Assembly (NCBI RefSeq): GCF_022662535.1
Contig: NZ_JAKQYM010000004.1
Coordinates: forward strand, 124,001-188,000
From: Polaribacter marinus
GTDB lineage: Bacteria; Bacteroidota; Bacteroidia; Flavobacteriales; Flavobacteriaceae
Length of the DNA stretch: 64,000 bases
Reading direction: 5' to 3'
Position 1 is the stretch's first letter, and every line of letters begins with the position of its first letter. Position numbers and translations under genes: made by a program. Shown here in pieces: positions 16,000 to 24,188 of the stretch. The notes under the pieces were generated by a model, which saw only the letters and a program-made list of their open reading frames with translations, was not told where the DNA came from and did not search any database.

Positions 16000-17649
16000 T
16001 TATTTCAATTCTTTATCATATACATAAAAATTAGGGTCTATTTTTAAGGTAGATTTTTGATTTGCTAACCTTAGTTCTTTCCATTGTTCTGTTGGATAAA
16101 TCCATTTGTTTTTTCCTTCTATAGAAACTTTTAAAGGCATTTTAAAACCAGAAACTACTTGAATCCATCTATATTTTAATGTTCTATGATTAATTGAATA
16201 TTCTAAGGTTGGTATTTTAGGATCTCTTAAGTATTGATTGAAAAAAGGAGTCAAATCAAATCCCGTTTCTGTACTTAAAAAAGCTTCTATCTGTTTGCTT
16301 GTTACTGTTTGATGATAAAAAGTCTTATTCATTTTCCTTAAAATAGAACGCCATTTTTCATCATTGTCTACTAATTGTCTAAGCGTATGAAGCATGTTAC
16401 CCCCTTTGTTATACATGTCTCCAGAGCCTTCATTGTTTACATTATATTGCCCAATAATAGGACTTTTATTTCCTATGGACTCTCTTAAGCCTATAACATA
16501 TTCTGAAGCAGCTTTTTTTCCATAGTAATAATCTATAAATAAGTTTTCTGAGTAATTGGTAAAACTTTCATGAATCCACATGTCTGCAATATCTTTATTG
16601 GTAATATTGTTAGCAAACCATTCGTGTCCAGATTCATGAATTATGATAAAGTCAAATTTCAATCCCCAACCTGTACCAGATAAATCGCGACCTAAATATC
16701 CTTTTATATATTGATTTCCATAGGTTACAGAACTTTGGTGTTCCATCCCTAAATATGGTGCTTCTACTAATTTATAACCATCTTCATAAAAAGGGTAAGG
16801 TCCAAACCAATGTTCGAAGGCTTTCATCATTTTAGGAGCATCTTTAAAATGTATTTTGGCTTTTTCTAAATTGTCTTTTAATACATAATAATCCATGTCC
16901 AAAGGACCATTTTCACCATAAAAAATTTCAGAAAAATGTGCATAATCTCCAATATTTACATTTACGCCATAATTATTGATAGGATTGTCTACATACCAAT
17001 TGTAGGTTTTGGTAGTTCCATGATCTTCTATGCTTTCTAATCTACCATTAGAAACATCCATTAAATGAGCAGGAACAGTAACACTAATTCTCATATTTTC
17101 TACTTCATCATACATATGATCTTTACAGGGCCACCAAACGCTTGCACCTAAGCCTTGACAAGAAGTGGCTACAAAATCATTTCCATTTTTATCCTTTTTC
17201 CAAGAAAAACCTCCATCCCAAGGAGCTCTTTTAGCTTCTTTTGGATTTCCTTCATAATAAACGACAATGCTTTCTGTATTGCCTATTTTTTGATTTTTTA
17301 CAAGCTGAACAAAATGTGCATTGCCATCGTGGATTACCTTTAATTCTTTTCCATCTTGTGTAACTTTAGTAATTATTAAAGGTGCTTGTAAATCAATTTG
17401 CATCGATTTATAAGTCGATAAAACTTTGTATTTAATGGTGTTTTTCCCTGAAATATATTTTTTACTAGGATCTACTTGTACCTCTAAATGATAATAGGTT
17501 AAGTCCCACCAAATTCTTTCTGGAGTAATAGAACCTCTTAAAGTATCTTGTCTTGTAAAACTGTCTTTATCACTTAACAATCCTTGAGCTTGAAAACTTA
17601 AAGAGCTAGTTATTGTAAAATAAAGTAGGAGGTAAGAAAGATACTTCAT
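16000..17649 (-). CDS. M1 family zinc aminopeptidase
   Basis: A 549-residue exported peptidase (signal peptide with SSLSFQAQG at the cleavage region). The N-terminal beta-rich M1 domain precedes an exopeptidase motif seen here as LGMEHQSSVTYG (GMEH in place of the usual GAMEN) near residue 300, and the zinc site HESGHEWFANNI...HESFTNYSE (HExxH, then Glu 18 residues later) at ~338-370. It lacks the long ARM-repeat C-terminal domain of the aminopeptidase N class, so it belongs to the shorter bacterial M1 group. It sits with an S9 peptidase and an M20 dipeptidase in one block on the same strand, all suited to peptide breakdown. Confidence 0.9.
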   Translation of the reverse strand: MKYLSYLLLYFTITSSLSFQAQGLLSDKDSFTRQDTLRGSITPERIWWDLTYYHLEVQVDPSKKYISGKNTIKYKVLSTYKSMQIDLQAPLIITKVTQDGKELKVIHDGNAHFVQLVKNQKIGNTESIVVYYEGNPKEAKRAPWDGGFSWKKDKNGNDFVATSCQGLGASVWWPCKDHMYDEVENMRISVTVPAHLMDVSNGRLESIEDHGTTKTYNWYVDNPINNYGVNVNIGDYAHFSEIFYGENGPLDMDYYVLKDNLEKAKIHFKDAPKMMKAFEHWFGPYPFYEDGYKLVEAPYLGMEHQSSVTYGNQYIKGYLGRDLSGTGWGLKFDFIIIHESGHEWFANNITNKDIADMWIHESFTNYSENLFIDYYYGKKAASEYVIGLRESIGNKSPIIGQYNVNNEGSGDMYNKGGNMLHTLRQLVDNDEKWRSILRKMNKTFYHQTVTSKQIEAFLSTETGFDLTPFFNQYLRDPKIPTLEYSINHRTLKYRWIQVVSGFKMPLKVSIEGKNKWIYPTEQWKELRLANQKSTLKIDPNFYVYDKELK

Positions 17650-17680
17650 AATGGTAAGATTTATTAAAAATGAATTAGAA

Positions 17681-17708
17681 AGCTTGTCTAATATTACTTA
17701 GACAAGCT
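17681..17708. terminator. Perfect hairpin between the M1 and S9 genes
   Basis: AGCTTGTCTAA pairs perfectly with TTAGACAAGCT around a six-base loop. It lies downstream of the S9 gene on the minus strand, 28 bases after its stop, but the U-run after the stem is weak, so it may be a terminator or an RNA-processing or stabilising hairpin. Confidence 0.5.
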
Positions 17709-17735
17709 AGATTTAAAAATTTGTTTTATAAAACG

Positions 17736-20051
17736 TTATTTTAGTTTGAATCCTTTTGCCGGTTTTGCATTTAAAAGATGTGTTACAAAATAATCCCAAC
17801 GTTTACGGGTCATGTACTTTGTCATATCTCCATAACCATGTCTTTTATTTGGAAACATAATCATATCAAAATCTTTATTGGCTTTTATTAGTGCTTCTAC
17901 TACTAACATGGTGTTTGATGGAGGAACATTATTGTCCATAGATCCATGGGTAATTAATAATTTACCTTTTAAATCTTTTGCAATTAGTTGATTAGCTTGA
18001 TTGTCGTAATTTGTTGTTCCATCAGCTTTTCCATCTACTAAAAGACCTTGCCATTTCTCTCCCCAATCTGCTTCATAATTTCTATTATCATGATTTCCAG
18101 AACCAGAAACAGCTACATCATAAAAATCTGGATATTCAAAAACCGCTCTTGTAGAAGCAAAACCTCCACCAGAATGTCCCCAAATCCCAACTCTTTCAAT
18201 ATCCATTCCTTTATATTTTTGTGCTAATTGTTTAATGGCAGTAATATTATCAGGTAAACCATTGTCTCCCATATTTCCATAATAAGCGTCATGAAAACAT
18301 TTAGAGCGCATTGGAGTTCCCATGGCATCAACTGCAACCACAACAAACCCTAGTTCAGATACAGCTTGAAAATCTCTCCAAATAGCTCTAAAACCATAAT
18401 TACCTACGCTACCAGACTGTGGGCCAGGATAAATATAATTTAATACAGGGTATTTATTACTTTCGTCATATTTAGATGGTAAGAAAAGTACTCCATATAA
18501 ATCTGTTTTGTTATCTCTGGCTTTTACAGAAAACTCAACAGGCTCTTGCCAATTTTTAGCTTTTAATTCAGAAATATCTGCTGTTTCTAAATCAATTATT
18601 TTTTCACCTATATTATTTCTTATAACTGAAACAGGAGGATTTGTTGTTGTAGAATAAGTATCAACTAACGTTGAGTAATCATCAGAAAAAGTAACAGTAT
18701 GTGTTCCTTTACTAGGTGTTAAATTGATAAGGTTTGATCCATCAAAATTTATTTTGTAGTAATAGTTATGGTATGGATTTCCCTCTTCTTTTCCACCTGC
18801 AGAAAAATAAATTTGTCTCTTTTTCTCATCGATATGTTTTACTTGTTTTACAATCCAATCTCCAGAGGTAATTTGGTTTTTTAACTTTTTTGTCTCTAAA
18901 TCATATAAATAAATATGTCCCCAATTACTTTTTTCTGAATACCAGATAAATTCATTAGAATCAAATAAAACTTTCCAGTTTTCTGTATTTACACCAGATT
19001 CATAGTAGGTGTCTACAACTTCTTTGTGAATGGATGTAACCTTCCCTGTATTTGCATCAGCAATTTGTAAGTGTGCAACTTTATGATCTCTAGAACCAGA
19101 AACAAAGGCAAATTTTGTGCCTTCTTTATTCCATTGTGCATCTAACAATTCGTTATTCCAACCAGCAATATGATCTGTAGTTGATCCTCTTTGAAAATCT
19201 TTATTCATTTTTAAACGTACCGTTTTTGGTTTGCTTCCTAAGTGAATAATAACACGTTCAATAGTGAATATTTTTTCATCTCCTGGTAATGGATGTTTCC
19301 ATGCTTCTAATTTTGGATGCCCTACATTTGTAGAAGTTAAATACATCATGCCAACTCCACGTGCATCTTGTTGAAAAGTTGCAATTTTATCAGAATTTGG
19401 GGACCATTTTAAAACAGCCCCATCGCTTTTAGTCCAACCGGCATTATTAGTTGCGTAGCCATAATCTTTTTGTCCATCAAAAGTAAGTTGTGTTTTCGCA
19501 TTTGTTTCTAAGTTACGAACCCAAAGGTTGTAGTTATCTATATATGCAGCTAGTTTTCCGTTAGGAGAAACATGTTCATTTCTAGAAGCTCTTTTTAATT
19601 TAGTAGCTTCTTTTAATAGTGTCTTATTTTCTAAATTGTAGCTGTATTTTTGTCTGAAAGCAGTAAAAGAAAGTGTTTTTAAATCTTTAGAAAAAGATAC
19701 ACCATAAATAGGCAGTGCATTTGCTTTGATTTCTTTACCTACTTCTTTTGACAAACTCTCGGCTAATTCTTGGTGATTAAAAGCTTCTTTTTTAGTTTTT
19801 GTTTCTGTGTTTACTAAAAAATATTTTTGACCCTCTTTATGTTTACTAGCATAGACTAACTTATTATTGTTTATAAAATTAGCCCCTGTAACTTGATTAT
19901 ATACTAATCCATATAGGCTTCTATCCATATGGGCTGCAGCTGCTTCATATTCTGCAACAGTAAATTCTTTTTGCTCTACCTTTTTAGAACAAGAAATCAT
20001 AAATAATAATATGCACAAAAAGGCAATAAACTTTAGATGTGTTGTTTTCAT
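17736..20051 (-). CDS. S9 family peptidase (DPP-IV-like), lipoprotein
   Basis: A 771-residue peptidase with a lipoprotein signal (lipobox FMISC). The N-terminal ~450 residues form the beta-propeller of the DPP-IV family (RNEHVSPNGKLAAYI, KWSPNSDKIATFQQD, WIVKQVKHIDEKKRQIYFSA). The alpha/beta-hydrolase part holds the catalytic serine in GIWGHSGGGFAS near residue 625, Asp in THGSMDNNVPP near 705 and His in KRHGYGDM near 738. The propeller carries no obvious tandem-Glu exopeptidase motif that I could place with certainty. It should be membrane-anchored and release di- or oligopeptides. Fifteen bases separate it from the upstream M20 dipeptidase gene, so they are probably co-transcribed. Confidence 0.92.
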   Translation of the reverse strand: MKTTHLKFIAFLCILLFMISCSKKVEQKEFTVAEYEAAAAHMDRSLYGLVYNQVTGANFINNNKLVYASKHKEGQKYFLVNTETKTKKEAFNHQELAESLSKEVGKEIKANALPIYGVSFSKDLKTLSFTAFRQKYSYNLENKTLLKEATKLKRASRNEHVSPNGKLAAYIDNYNLWVRNLETNAKTQLTFDGQKDYGYATNNAGWTKSDGAVLKWSPNSDKIATFQQDARGVGMMYLTSTNVGHPKLEAWKHPLPGDEKIFTIERVIIHLGSKPKTVRLKMNKDFQRGSTTDHIAGWNNELLDAQWNKEGTKFAFVSGSRDHKVAHLQIADANTGKVTSIHKEVVDTYYESGVNTENWKVLFDSNEFIWYSEKSNWGHIYLYDLETKKLKNQITSGDWIVKQVKHIDEKKRQIYFSAGGKEEGNPYHNYYYKINFDGSNLINLTPSKGTHTVTFSDDYSTLVDTYSTTTNPPVSVIRNNIGEKIIDLETADISELKAKNWQEPVEFSVKARDNKTDLYGVLFLPSKYDESNKYPVLNYIYPGPQSGSVGNYGFRAIWRDFQAVSELGFVVVAVDAMGTPMRSKCFHDAYYGNMGDNGLPDNITAIKQLAQKYKGMDIERVGIWGHSGGGFASTRAVFEYPDFYDVAVSGSGNHDNRNYEADWGEKWQGLLVDGKADGTTNYDNQANQLIAKDLKGKLLITHGSMDNNVPPSNTMLVVEALIKANKDFDMIMFPNKRHGYGDMTKYMTRKRWDYFVTHLLNAKPAKGFKLK

Positions 20052-20066
20052 GTATAGATTTGTTAG

Positions 20067-21461
20067 TTATTTTTTCTTTGATAATTCTGTGAAATATTTA
20101 TAAAAATACGGAATTGTTTCAATACCTTTTAAGTAATTAAAAACACCAAAATGCTCATTAGGAGAGTGAATTGCATCAGAATCTAACCCAAAGCCCATTA
20201 AAATAGTTTTACTTTTTAATTCTTGTTCAAACAAAGCAACTATAGGAATACTACCACCGCTTCTTTGAGGAATTGGAGTTTTACCAAAGGTAGTTTCATA
20301 TGCTTTACTTGCAGCTTGATAAGCTATGTTGTCTATAGGAGTTACATATCCTTGTCCGCCATGATGAGGTTTTACAACAACTTTTACAGATTTAGGAGCA
20401 ATACTTTCGAAATGATTTTTAAACAATTCTGTGATTTCTTTCCAATCTTGATTTGGGACTAAACGCATTGAGATTTTTGCATAAGCTTTAGAAGCAATTA
20501 CTGTTTTTGCACCTTCACCAGTGTAGCCTCCCCAAATTCCATTTACATCTAAAGTAGGTCTAATAGAGTTACGTTCGTTAGTAGAATATCCTTTTTCACC
20601 ATCAACAGCATCTATATTTAGAGCCTTTTTGTAATTTTCTAAAGAAAAAGGAGCTTTGGCCATTTCTGCTCTTTCTTCTGTTGATAATTCTTCTACATTG
20701 TCATAAAAACCAGGGATGGTAATATGATTGTTTTCATCATGTAAAGAAGCAATCATTTTTGTTAAAACATTAATTGGATTTGCAACAGCTCCTCCGTATA
20801 ACCCAGAGTGTAAATCTCGGTTAGGGCCAGTAACTTCTACTTCTACATAGCTTAAACCACGTAAACCTGTTGTAATAGAAGGAATATCGTTTGCAATCAT
20901 TCCTGTATCAGAAATTAAAATAACATCGTTTGCTAATTTTTCTTTATTTCTTGGTACAAACCAAGCTAAACTTTCTGACCCAACTTCTTCTTCTCCTTCG
21001 ATCATAAATTTTACATTACAAGGTAAATTCCCTGTAGAAGTCATGTATTCTAAAGCCTTAACATGCATGTACATTTGCCCTTTGTCATCACAAGCACCAC
21101 GTGCAAAAATGGCTCCTTCTGGATGAATCTCTGTTTTTTTAATTACAGGTTCAAAAGGAGGAGAAGTCCATAACTCTATTGGATCTGCTGGTTGTACATC
21201 ATAATGACCATATACTAGCACTGTTGGTAAGTCAGGATTAATGATTTTTTCTCCATAAATAATTGGATAACCAGGAGTTTCACACATCTCTACGTTGTCA
21301 CATCCTGCTTTTTTTAGACTTTCTAAAACAAAATCTGCGGTTAATAAAACATCTTTTTTGTAAGCAGAATCAGCACTTATAGATGGAATTTTTAATAATT
21401 CGATTAATTCATTTAGAAATTTATTTTTATTATTTTCTATATAAGACTTTACGTTACTCAT
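20067..21461 (-). CDS. M20 family dipeptidase
   Basis: A 464-residue cytosolic metallopeptidase. Zinc ligands are in VYGHYDVQPAD (residues ~83-93), FARGACDDKGQMYMH (~119-133) and MIEGEEEVGSES (~149-160); a further ligand lies in ISDTG, and the C-terminal HSPNEHFGVF contributes the last His. The dimerisation lid domain is inserted in the middle (~180-310, GPNRDLHSGLYGG at ~207-219). Family members of the CNDP/PepV-like group hydrolyse dipeptides. It is the first gene of the dipeptidase-S9 pair and has a -7 box upstream (21484-21491). Confidence 0.93.
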   Translation of the reverse strand: MSNVKSYIENNKNKFLNELIELLKIPSISADSAYKKDVLLTADFVLESLKKAGCDNVEMCETPGYPIIYGEKIINPDLPTVLVYGHYDVQPADPIELWTSPPFEPVIKKTEIHPEGAIFARGACDDKGQMYMHVKALEYMTSTGNLPCNVKFMIEGEEEVGSESLAWFVPRNKEKLANDVILISDTGMIANDIPSITTGLRGLSYVEVEVTGPNRDLHSGLYGGAVANPINVLTKMIASLHDENNHITIPGFYDNVEELSTEERAEMAKAPFSLENYKKALNIDAVDGEKGYSTNERNSIRPTLDVNGIWGGYTGEGAKTVIASKAYAKISMRLVPNQDWKEITELFKNHFESIAPKSVKVVVKPHHGGQGYVTPIDNIAYQAASKAYETTFGKTPIPQRSGGSIPIVALFEQELKSKTILMGFGLDSDAIHSPNEHFGVFNYLKGIETIPYFYKYFTELSKKK

Positions 21462-21483
21462 GAGTAGTTTTTTAATTTGAACT

Positions 21484-21491
21484 CAAAAGTA
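21484..21491 (-). promoter_or_regulatory. Putative -7 box of the dipeptidase operon
   Basis: On the minus strand this reads TACTTTTG (TAnnTTTG), 23 bases before the M20 dipeptidase ATG. Confidence 0.45.
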
Positions 21492-21511
21492 GAAAAATTA
21501 TTATTAACTGC

Positions 21512-21541
21512 TTTGTAGTTTCTGATGATTGTTTATATTTG
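21512..21541 (+). promoter_or_regulatory. tRNA-Leu promoter (-33 TTTG, -7 TATATTTG)
   Basis: TTTG at 21512-21515 and TATATTTG at 21534-21541 are separated by 18 bases, the standard Bacteroidota promoter arrangement. The tRNA begins 12 bases after the -7 box. Confidence 0.75.
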
Positions 21542-21552
21542 CAGTCCAAAAT

Positions 21553-21634
21553 GCAGGCGTGGTGGAATTGGTAGACACGCTAGACTTAGGATCTAGTGCC
21601 GCAAGGTGTGAGAGTTCGAGTCTCTCCGCCTGTA
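21553..21634 (+). tRNA. tRNA-Leu (anticodon TAG)
   Basis: The acceptor stem GCAGGCG pairs with CGCCTGT (first pair G-U). The anticodon stem CTAGA/TCTAG encloses the loop CTTAGGA with anticodon TAG at 21587-21589, reading CUA-type leucine codons. A short variable arm GTGCCGCAAGGTGTG, typical of class II leucine tRNAs, and the T arm AGAGTTCGAGTCTCT follow. CCA is not encoded (CAA follows the discriminator A). The 3' end is the attachment site of the integrated element to its right; the gene is kept intact because the element's attL restores the same sequence. Confidence 0.97.
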
Positions 21635-21637
21635 CAA
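21621..21637 (+). repeat. attL (tRNA-Leu 3' end)
   Basis: Seventeen bases, TCTCTCCGCCTGTACAA, covering the 3' side of the T arm and acceptor stem plus three bases past the tRNA; identical to 29053-29069. The bases on either side differ between the two copies. Confidence 0.93.
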
Positions 21638-21639
21638 GT

Positions 21640-21680
21640 AAAAACCTCAACAAGCTATTAATTAGCGAGTTGAGGTTTTT
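21640..21680 (+). terminator. Element-borne terminator of tRNA-Leu
   Basis: AAAAACCTCAAC (21640-21651) pairs perfectly with GTTGAGGTTTTT (21669-21680), followed by more T. It starts three bases inside attL, thus belongs to the element, and now ends tRNA-Leu transcription in place of the host terminator displaced to 29068-29099. Confidence 0.8.
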
Positions 21681-21692
21681 TGTTTTATTAAT

Positions 21693-21709
21693 TTGTACGA
21701 TTTTTGTAC
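21693..21709 (+). promoter_or_regulatory. Left-end TTGTAC repeats (putative recombinase arm sites)
   Basis: TTGTACGAT at 21693-21701 is followed after two bases by TTGTAC (21704-21709). The same motif occurs as a tandem pair near the right end (28895-28916) and, as TTGTAC, in the inverted att core. Binding by the recombinase or its directionality factor is inferred. Confidence 0.45.
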
Positions 21710-21799
21710 TGTGGCTCTTTTTCTATGCCTTTTTTATAAAATAATTTTAAAAAAAATAAAGTTGTTTTTTAAGGTGCATTTCTTACATTTCGTGCATTC

Positions 21800-22045
21800 T
21801 TATTTTCTGTTTCCAATATCAGGCAAATACATTGTAAAAACTAAAGGTCTTTCTTTTGAATTGTTATTAGAGAAATTCTCTATGTAATATTCAGTTTCAG
21901 ATATCAACTGTTCTTTTGTGTAGTCTGCAAGAATTAAAACGTTTAATGCTTTTTTAATTACTCTTTTTGCATCTTGTTTTTTTACGTCCTTACGTTTTAT
22001 AAACTCCAGTAGTTGAGTTGTTGTATTAATTGTTATCTGTTCCAT
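21800..22045 (-). CDS. Small protein of the island, unknown
   Basis: An 81-residue protein with a helical, lysine-rich body (LEFIKRKDVKKQDAKRVIKKAL, then LADYTKEQLISETEYYIENF) and a C-terminal tail ending in PDIGNRK. No family is recognised. Its start lies 20 bases inside the end of the upstream 99-residue gene, so the two are translationally coupled. It is the last gene at the attL end. It may form a functional pair with that small phage-like protein. Confidence 0.6.
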   Translation of the reverse strand: MEQITINTTTQLLEFIKRKDVKKQDAKRVIKKALNVLILADYTKEQLISETEYYIENFSNNNSKERPLVFTMYLPDIGNRK

Positions 22046-22325
22046 TCTTATTTGCTGGTTTTATTCCATTGCCTAAACTTATAACTACTGGGTTAATGTT
22101 TCCATTTGTAGAGGTGCTTAATTCAGTAGCTTTTAATGTAGGTAAGACAAATCTTGATAAATCTAAAATAGCTTTTATTCTGTCTTTAGGTTCCAACTGT
22201 TTTAAATCACTTTGTAATGTTTCAAGATTGTTTTCTATTAATGATTGGAAGTTCTTTCTTATCTCGCTGGTATCTTTGTTTTGCACTCCTTTTTTTCTAC
22301 CTCCTGTTTTTATTCCTTTTGCCAT
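22026..22325 (-). CDS. Small phage-like basic protein (GGRKKG motif; possible small-terminase relative)
   Basis: A 99-residue protein beginning MAKGIKTGGRKKGVQNKDTS, the GGRxKGxxNK opening found in many small phage proteins encoded beside terminase genes, followed by one helical domain (EIRKNFQSLIENNLETLQSD, KDRIKAILDLSRFVLPTLK) and a disordered Asn-rich tail. It could be a DNA-recognition subunit for packaging, which would make the island a satellite able to be packed by a helper phage; that role is inference and the family assignment is weak. It overlaps the next gene by 20 bases, and its start faces the cargo gene on the opposite strand. Confidence 0.55.
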   Translation of the reverse strand: MAKGIKTGGRKKGVQNKDTSEIRKNFQSLIENNLETLQSDLKQLEPKDRIKAILDLSRFVLPTLKATELSTSTNGNINPVVISLGNGIKPANKNGTDNN

Positions 22326-22396
22326 ATTATCTAAATTTATCTATAATAGATAAAAATAATACTTATTAAATTGAATATAGAAATAATTTATAGTAA

Positions 22397-22419
22397 TTGA
22401 AAAAATATTGATTAATCAA
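22397..22419 (+). repeat. 23-bp direct repeat, left copy
   Basis: Identical to 23082-23104; it begins TTGAAAAAATATTG and ends in the palindrome TTGATTAATCAA. The two copies enclose the plus-strand cargo gene. The right copy overlaps the 3' end of the Toprim gene. Confidence 0.85.
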
Positions 22420-22502
22420 AATGTTTTTTTGCGTTAAAAACAGTATGATTATCTTTAAACCTGAAAAACTTAAAAGATTGTAATGTTTTAAATAAAAATA
22501 AT

Positions 22503-23051
22503 ATGAAAAAGTTAATAGTTTTAATCTTCTTATTGAATTCAATATTTAGTAATTCACAAGATTCAAAAATTGAACACGCAAATTTTAAACTTCAAGATTC
22601 TAAGGAGTTGTTATGGCAAAAAGTTTTTAATATTGAGAAACCAAAAGATTCAATTGTTTCGATTTTAAAGAAAACTATTAAATCAAATAGTTTTTTAAAT
22701 AATCTTAAATATGATAAATATAGTTTTAGTGGAATATCAAGTTTTGTAGGATTAAGTGATTTAAACGGTGTGCCTTTAGCAGGTATGACAGATTATAATT
22801 GCTTTATTAAAATAGAAATTAAAGAAAATAAATATAGAGTTACTATAACTAATATTAAATTTAAACCATCTGAAGTTAATCTTTATCAAAATGTATCTGT
22901 CAATAAATCATATACTTTAGAAGAATTAGCAGTTAGGCATAATTATAATCAAATAAGAAAAAATAAAAACGCAAGAAAAATGCTATCTACTTTTAATTCT
23001 GACTTTCATAAATATTTAAAACTTTTTAAAAACAATCAAGATAATTGGTAG
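22503..23051 (+). CDS. Exported DUF4468-like protein (island cargo)
   Basis: A 182-residue protein with a signal peptide (KKLIVLIFLLNSIFSNSQ). The mature part resembles DUF4468 / TBP-like-fold exported proteins of Bacteroidota: DSKELLWQKVFNIEKPKDSI, YSFSGISSFVG and FIKIEIKENKYRVTITNIKF, where a short beta-rich domain is expected. Function is unknown. It is the only plus-strand gene of the island, differs from its neighbours in being exported, and is bracketed by 23-bp direct repeats 685 bases apart, which marks it as a later insertion. It could affect the host surface; no direct evidence. Confidence 0.65.
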   Translation: MKKLIVLIFLLNSIFSNSQDSKIEHANFKLQDSKELLWQKVFNIEKPKDSIVSILKKTIKSNSFLNNLKYDKYSFSGISSFVGLSDLNGVPLAGMTDYNCFIKIEIKENKYRVTITNIKFKPSEVNLYQNVSVNKSYTLEELAVRHNYNQIRKNKNARKMLSTFNSDFHKYLKLFKNNQDNW

Positions 23052-23081
23052 TATTTTTTTTTGCAATAATTGTCTGAACTT

Positions 23082-23104
23082 TTGAAAAAATATTGATTAA
23101 TCAA
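23082..23104 (+). repeat. 23-bp direct repeat, right copy
   Basis: Identical to 22397-22419. It covers the final codons and stop of the Toprim gene (stop at 23097-23099 on the minus strand), so this copy is probably the original and the left one the duplicate. Confidence 0.85.
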
Positions 23105-24188
23105 TTAAATAGTAATCTGCTAAATCAAAACCATTATTAAAATTTGTTTTTTCTAACAAATCACTAACGGCAATTTTAAAACCCTGTTTGTTTAATTCGG
23201 TGGCTTTAGTGTTCCAGTTGTTAAACTCTCCTTTATCAGGAAACGCAATACAATTTCTTTTTTTAAGTGGCTGTAATAACTCAATTTTAAACCCTGATTT
23301 GCTCCCTGTGGCTAACCAAATAAAATCAGGTAAAAAAATACTCATTATTATAGCGGTTTTTTCACTCTCTACGATTGCAATTTCTTTTTGATAGTCTTCA
23401 TTAATCAGGTGCAAACCAAACAAACATTGATTAAGGTTAAAATCAGGCTCTTTTATTGCGTTATGTAACCAGTTGATATGATTGTAAGGTTCTTTTATTC
23501 TTTTGCCTGTAAGCTTATTATAAAGCATTATTTTACAAGCCTGAATTTGCTCTTTGTGGTTTATCTGCCAAAATAAGGTTGCATTATTCCAAAAGTAATT
23601 TGCACCAGTTAAATAATAGTTTTGAGTTGCTTTTTGTACCTCATCAAATGTAAATTTACTCAATAAAAAAGTAGTTAAATTGTCATCATATTCTTGACTG
23701 TCATATTCCTTTATTATTTTGTCCTGAAGCTGTAAACTGTGAAAACTTGGTTTAATCGGATCGTGTGGCTTTATTGTTTTTACTTCATTTATAAAACTTA
23801 CATTATCAGTATTGAAATACTTACTTTCATTTGATAAGTAGTTGATAGTAGAGGTTTTTAAATACCATTCAGAAATATAACAACTGTTTGCGTTTTGCTC
23901 TAATATCTGCGATTTTGGTACTATTGAAATAACGCCGTTTACATCAACTAATTTATAAGCTTTATCCGTTATGCTCTTTAATGATAAAAACGCTATTAAA
24001 TACGCTCTTTTTCCTGTTGGTGGTGCTTTATGATAATTACAGTTTTGCTCCCTGTCGCATCTGCCAAAATCAGTAGATAAATATTTGCCCTTAACTGTAT
24101 CAACGTAATAAACAAACGTCTTTTTGTTACAGTTAGGACAAATAAATTTAGTACTACTTTTATCTAATGAATACCTATAAGAATTCAT
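23097..24188 (-). CDS. Toprim/DUF6371-type primase-like protein
   Basis: A 363-residue protein. The N terminus has a zinc-finger-like region, FICPNCNKKTFVYYVDT and GRCDREQNCNYH, as in DnaG/CHC2-type primases. The C-terminal third resembles a Toprim domain: IAIVESEKTAIIMS (catalytic Glu, residues ~270-283), IWLATGSKSGF and CIAFPDKGEFNNW (metal-binding Asp, ~314). This matches the DUF6371 class of Bacteroidota mobile-element proteins. It should act in element replication with the helicase upstream; the helicase stop overlaps its start by one base (TAATG). The last residues are encoded within a 23-bp repeat that also occurs beyond the cargo gene. Confidence 0.8.
   Translation of the reverse strand: MNSYRYSLDKSSTKFICPNCNKKTFVYYVDTVKGKYLSTDFGRCDREQNCNYHKAPPTGKRAYLIAFLSLKSITDKAYKLVDVNGVISIVPKSQILEQNANSCYISEWYLKTSTINYLSNESKYFNTDNVSFINEVKTIKPHDPIKPSFHSLQLQDKIIKEYDSQEYDDNLTTFLLSKFTFDEVQKATQNYYLTGANYFWNNATLFWQINHKEQIQACKIMLYNKLTGKRIKEPYNHINWLHNAIKEPDFNLNQCLFGLHLINEDYQKEIAIVESEKTAIIMSIFLPDFIWLATGSKSGFKIELLQPLKKRNCIAFPDKGEFNNWNTKATELNKQGFKIAVSDLLEKTNFNNGFDLADYYLID

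Noticed and set aside
21529..21744. 71-codon frame beginning MFIFAVQNAGVVELVDTLDL
   Set aside because: It is a translation of the tRNA-Leu gene and its terminator, a well-known false protein, so no coding region is reported.
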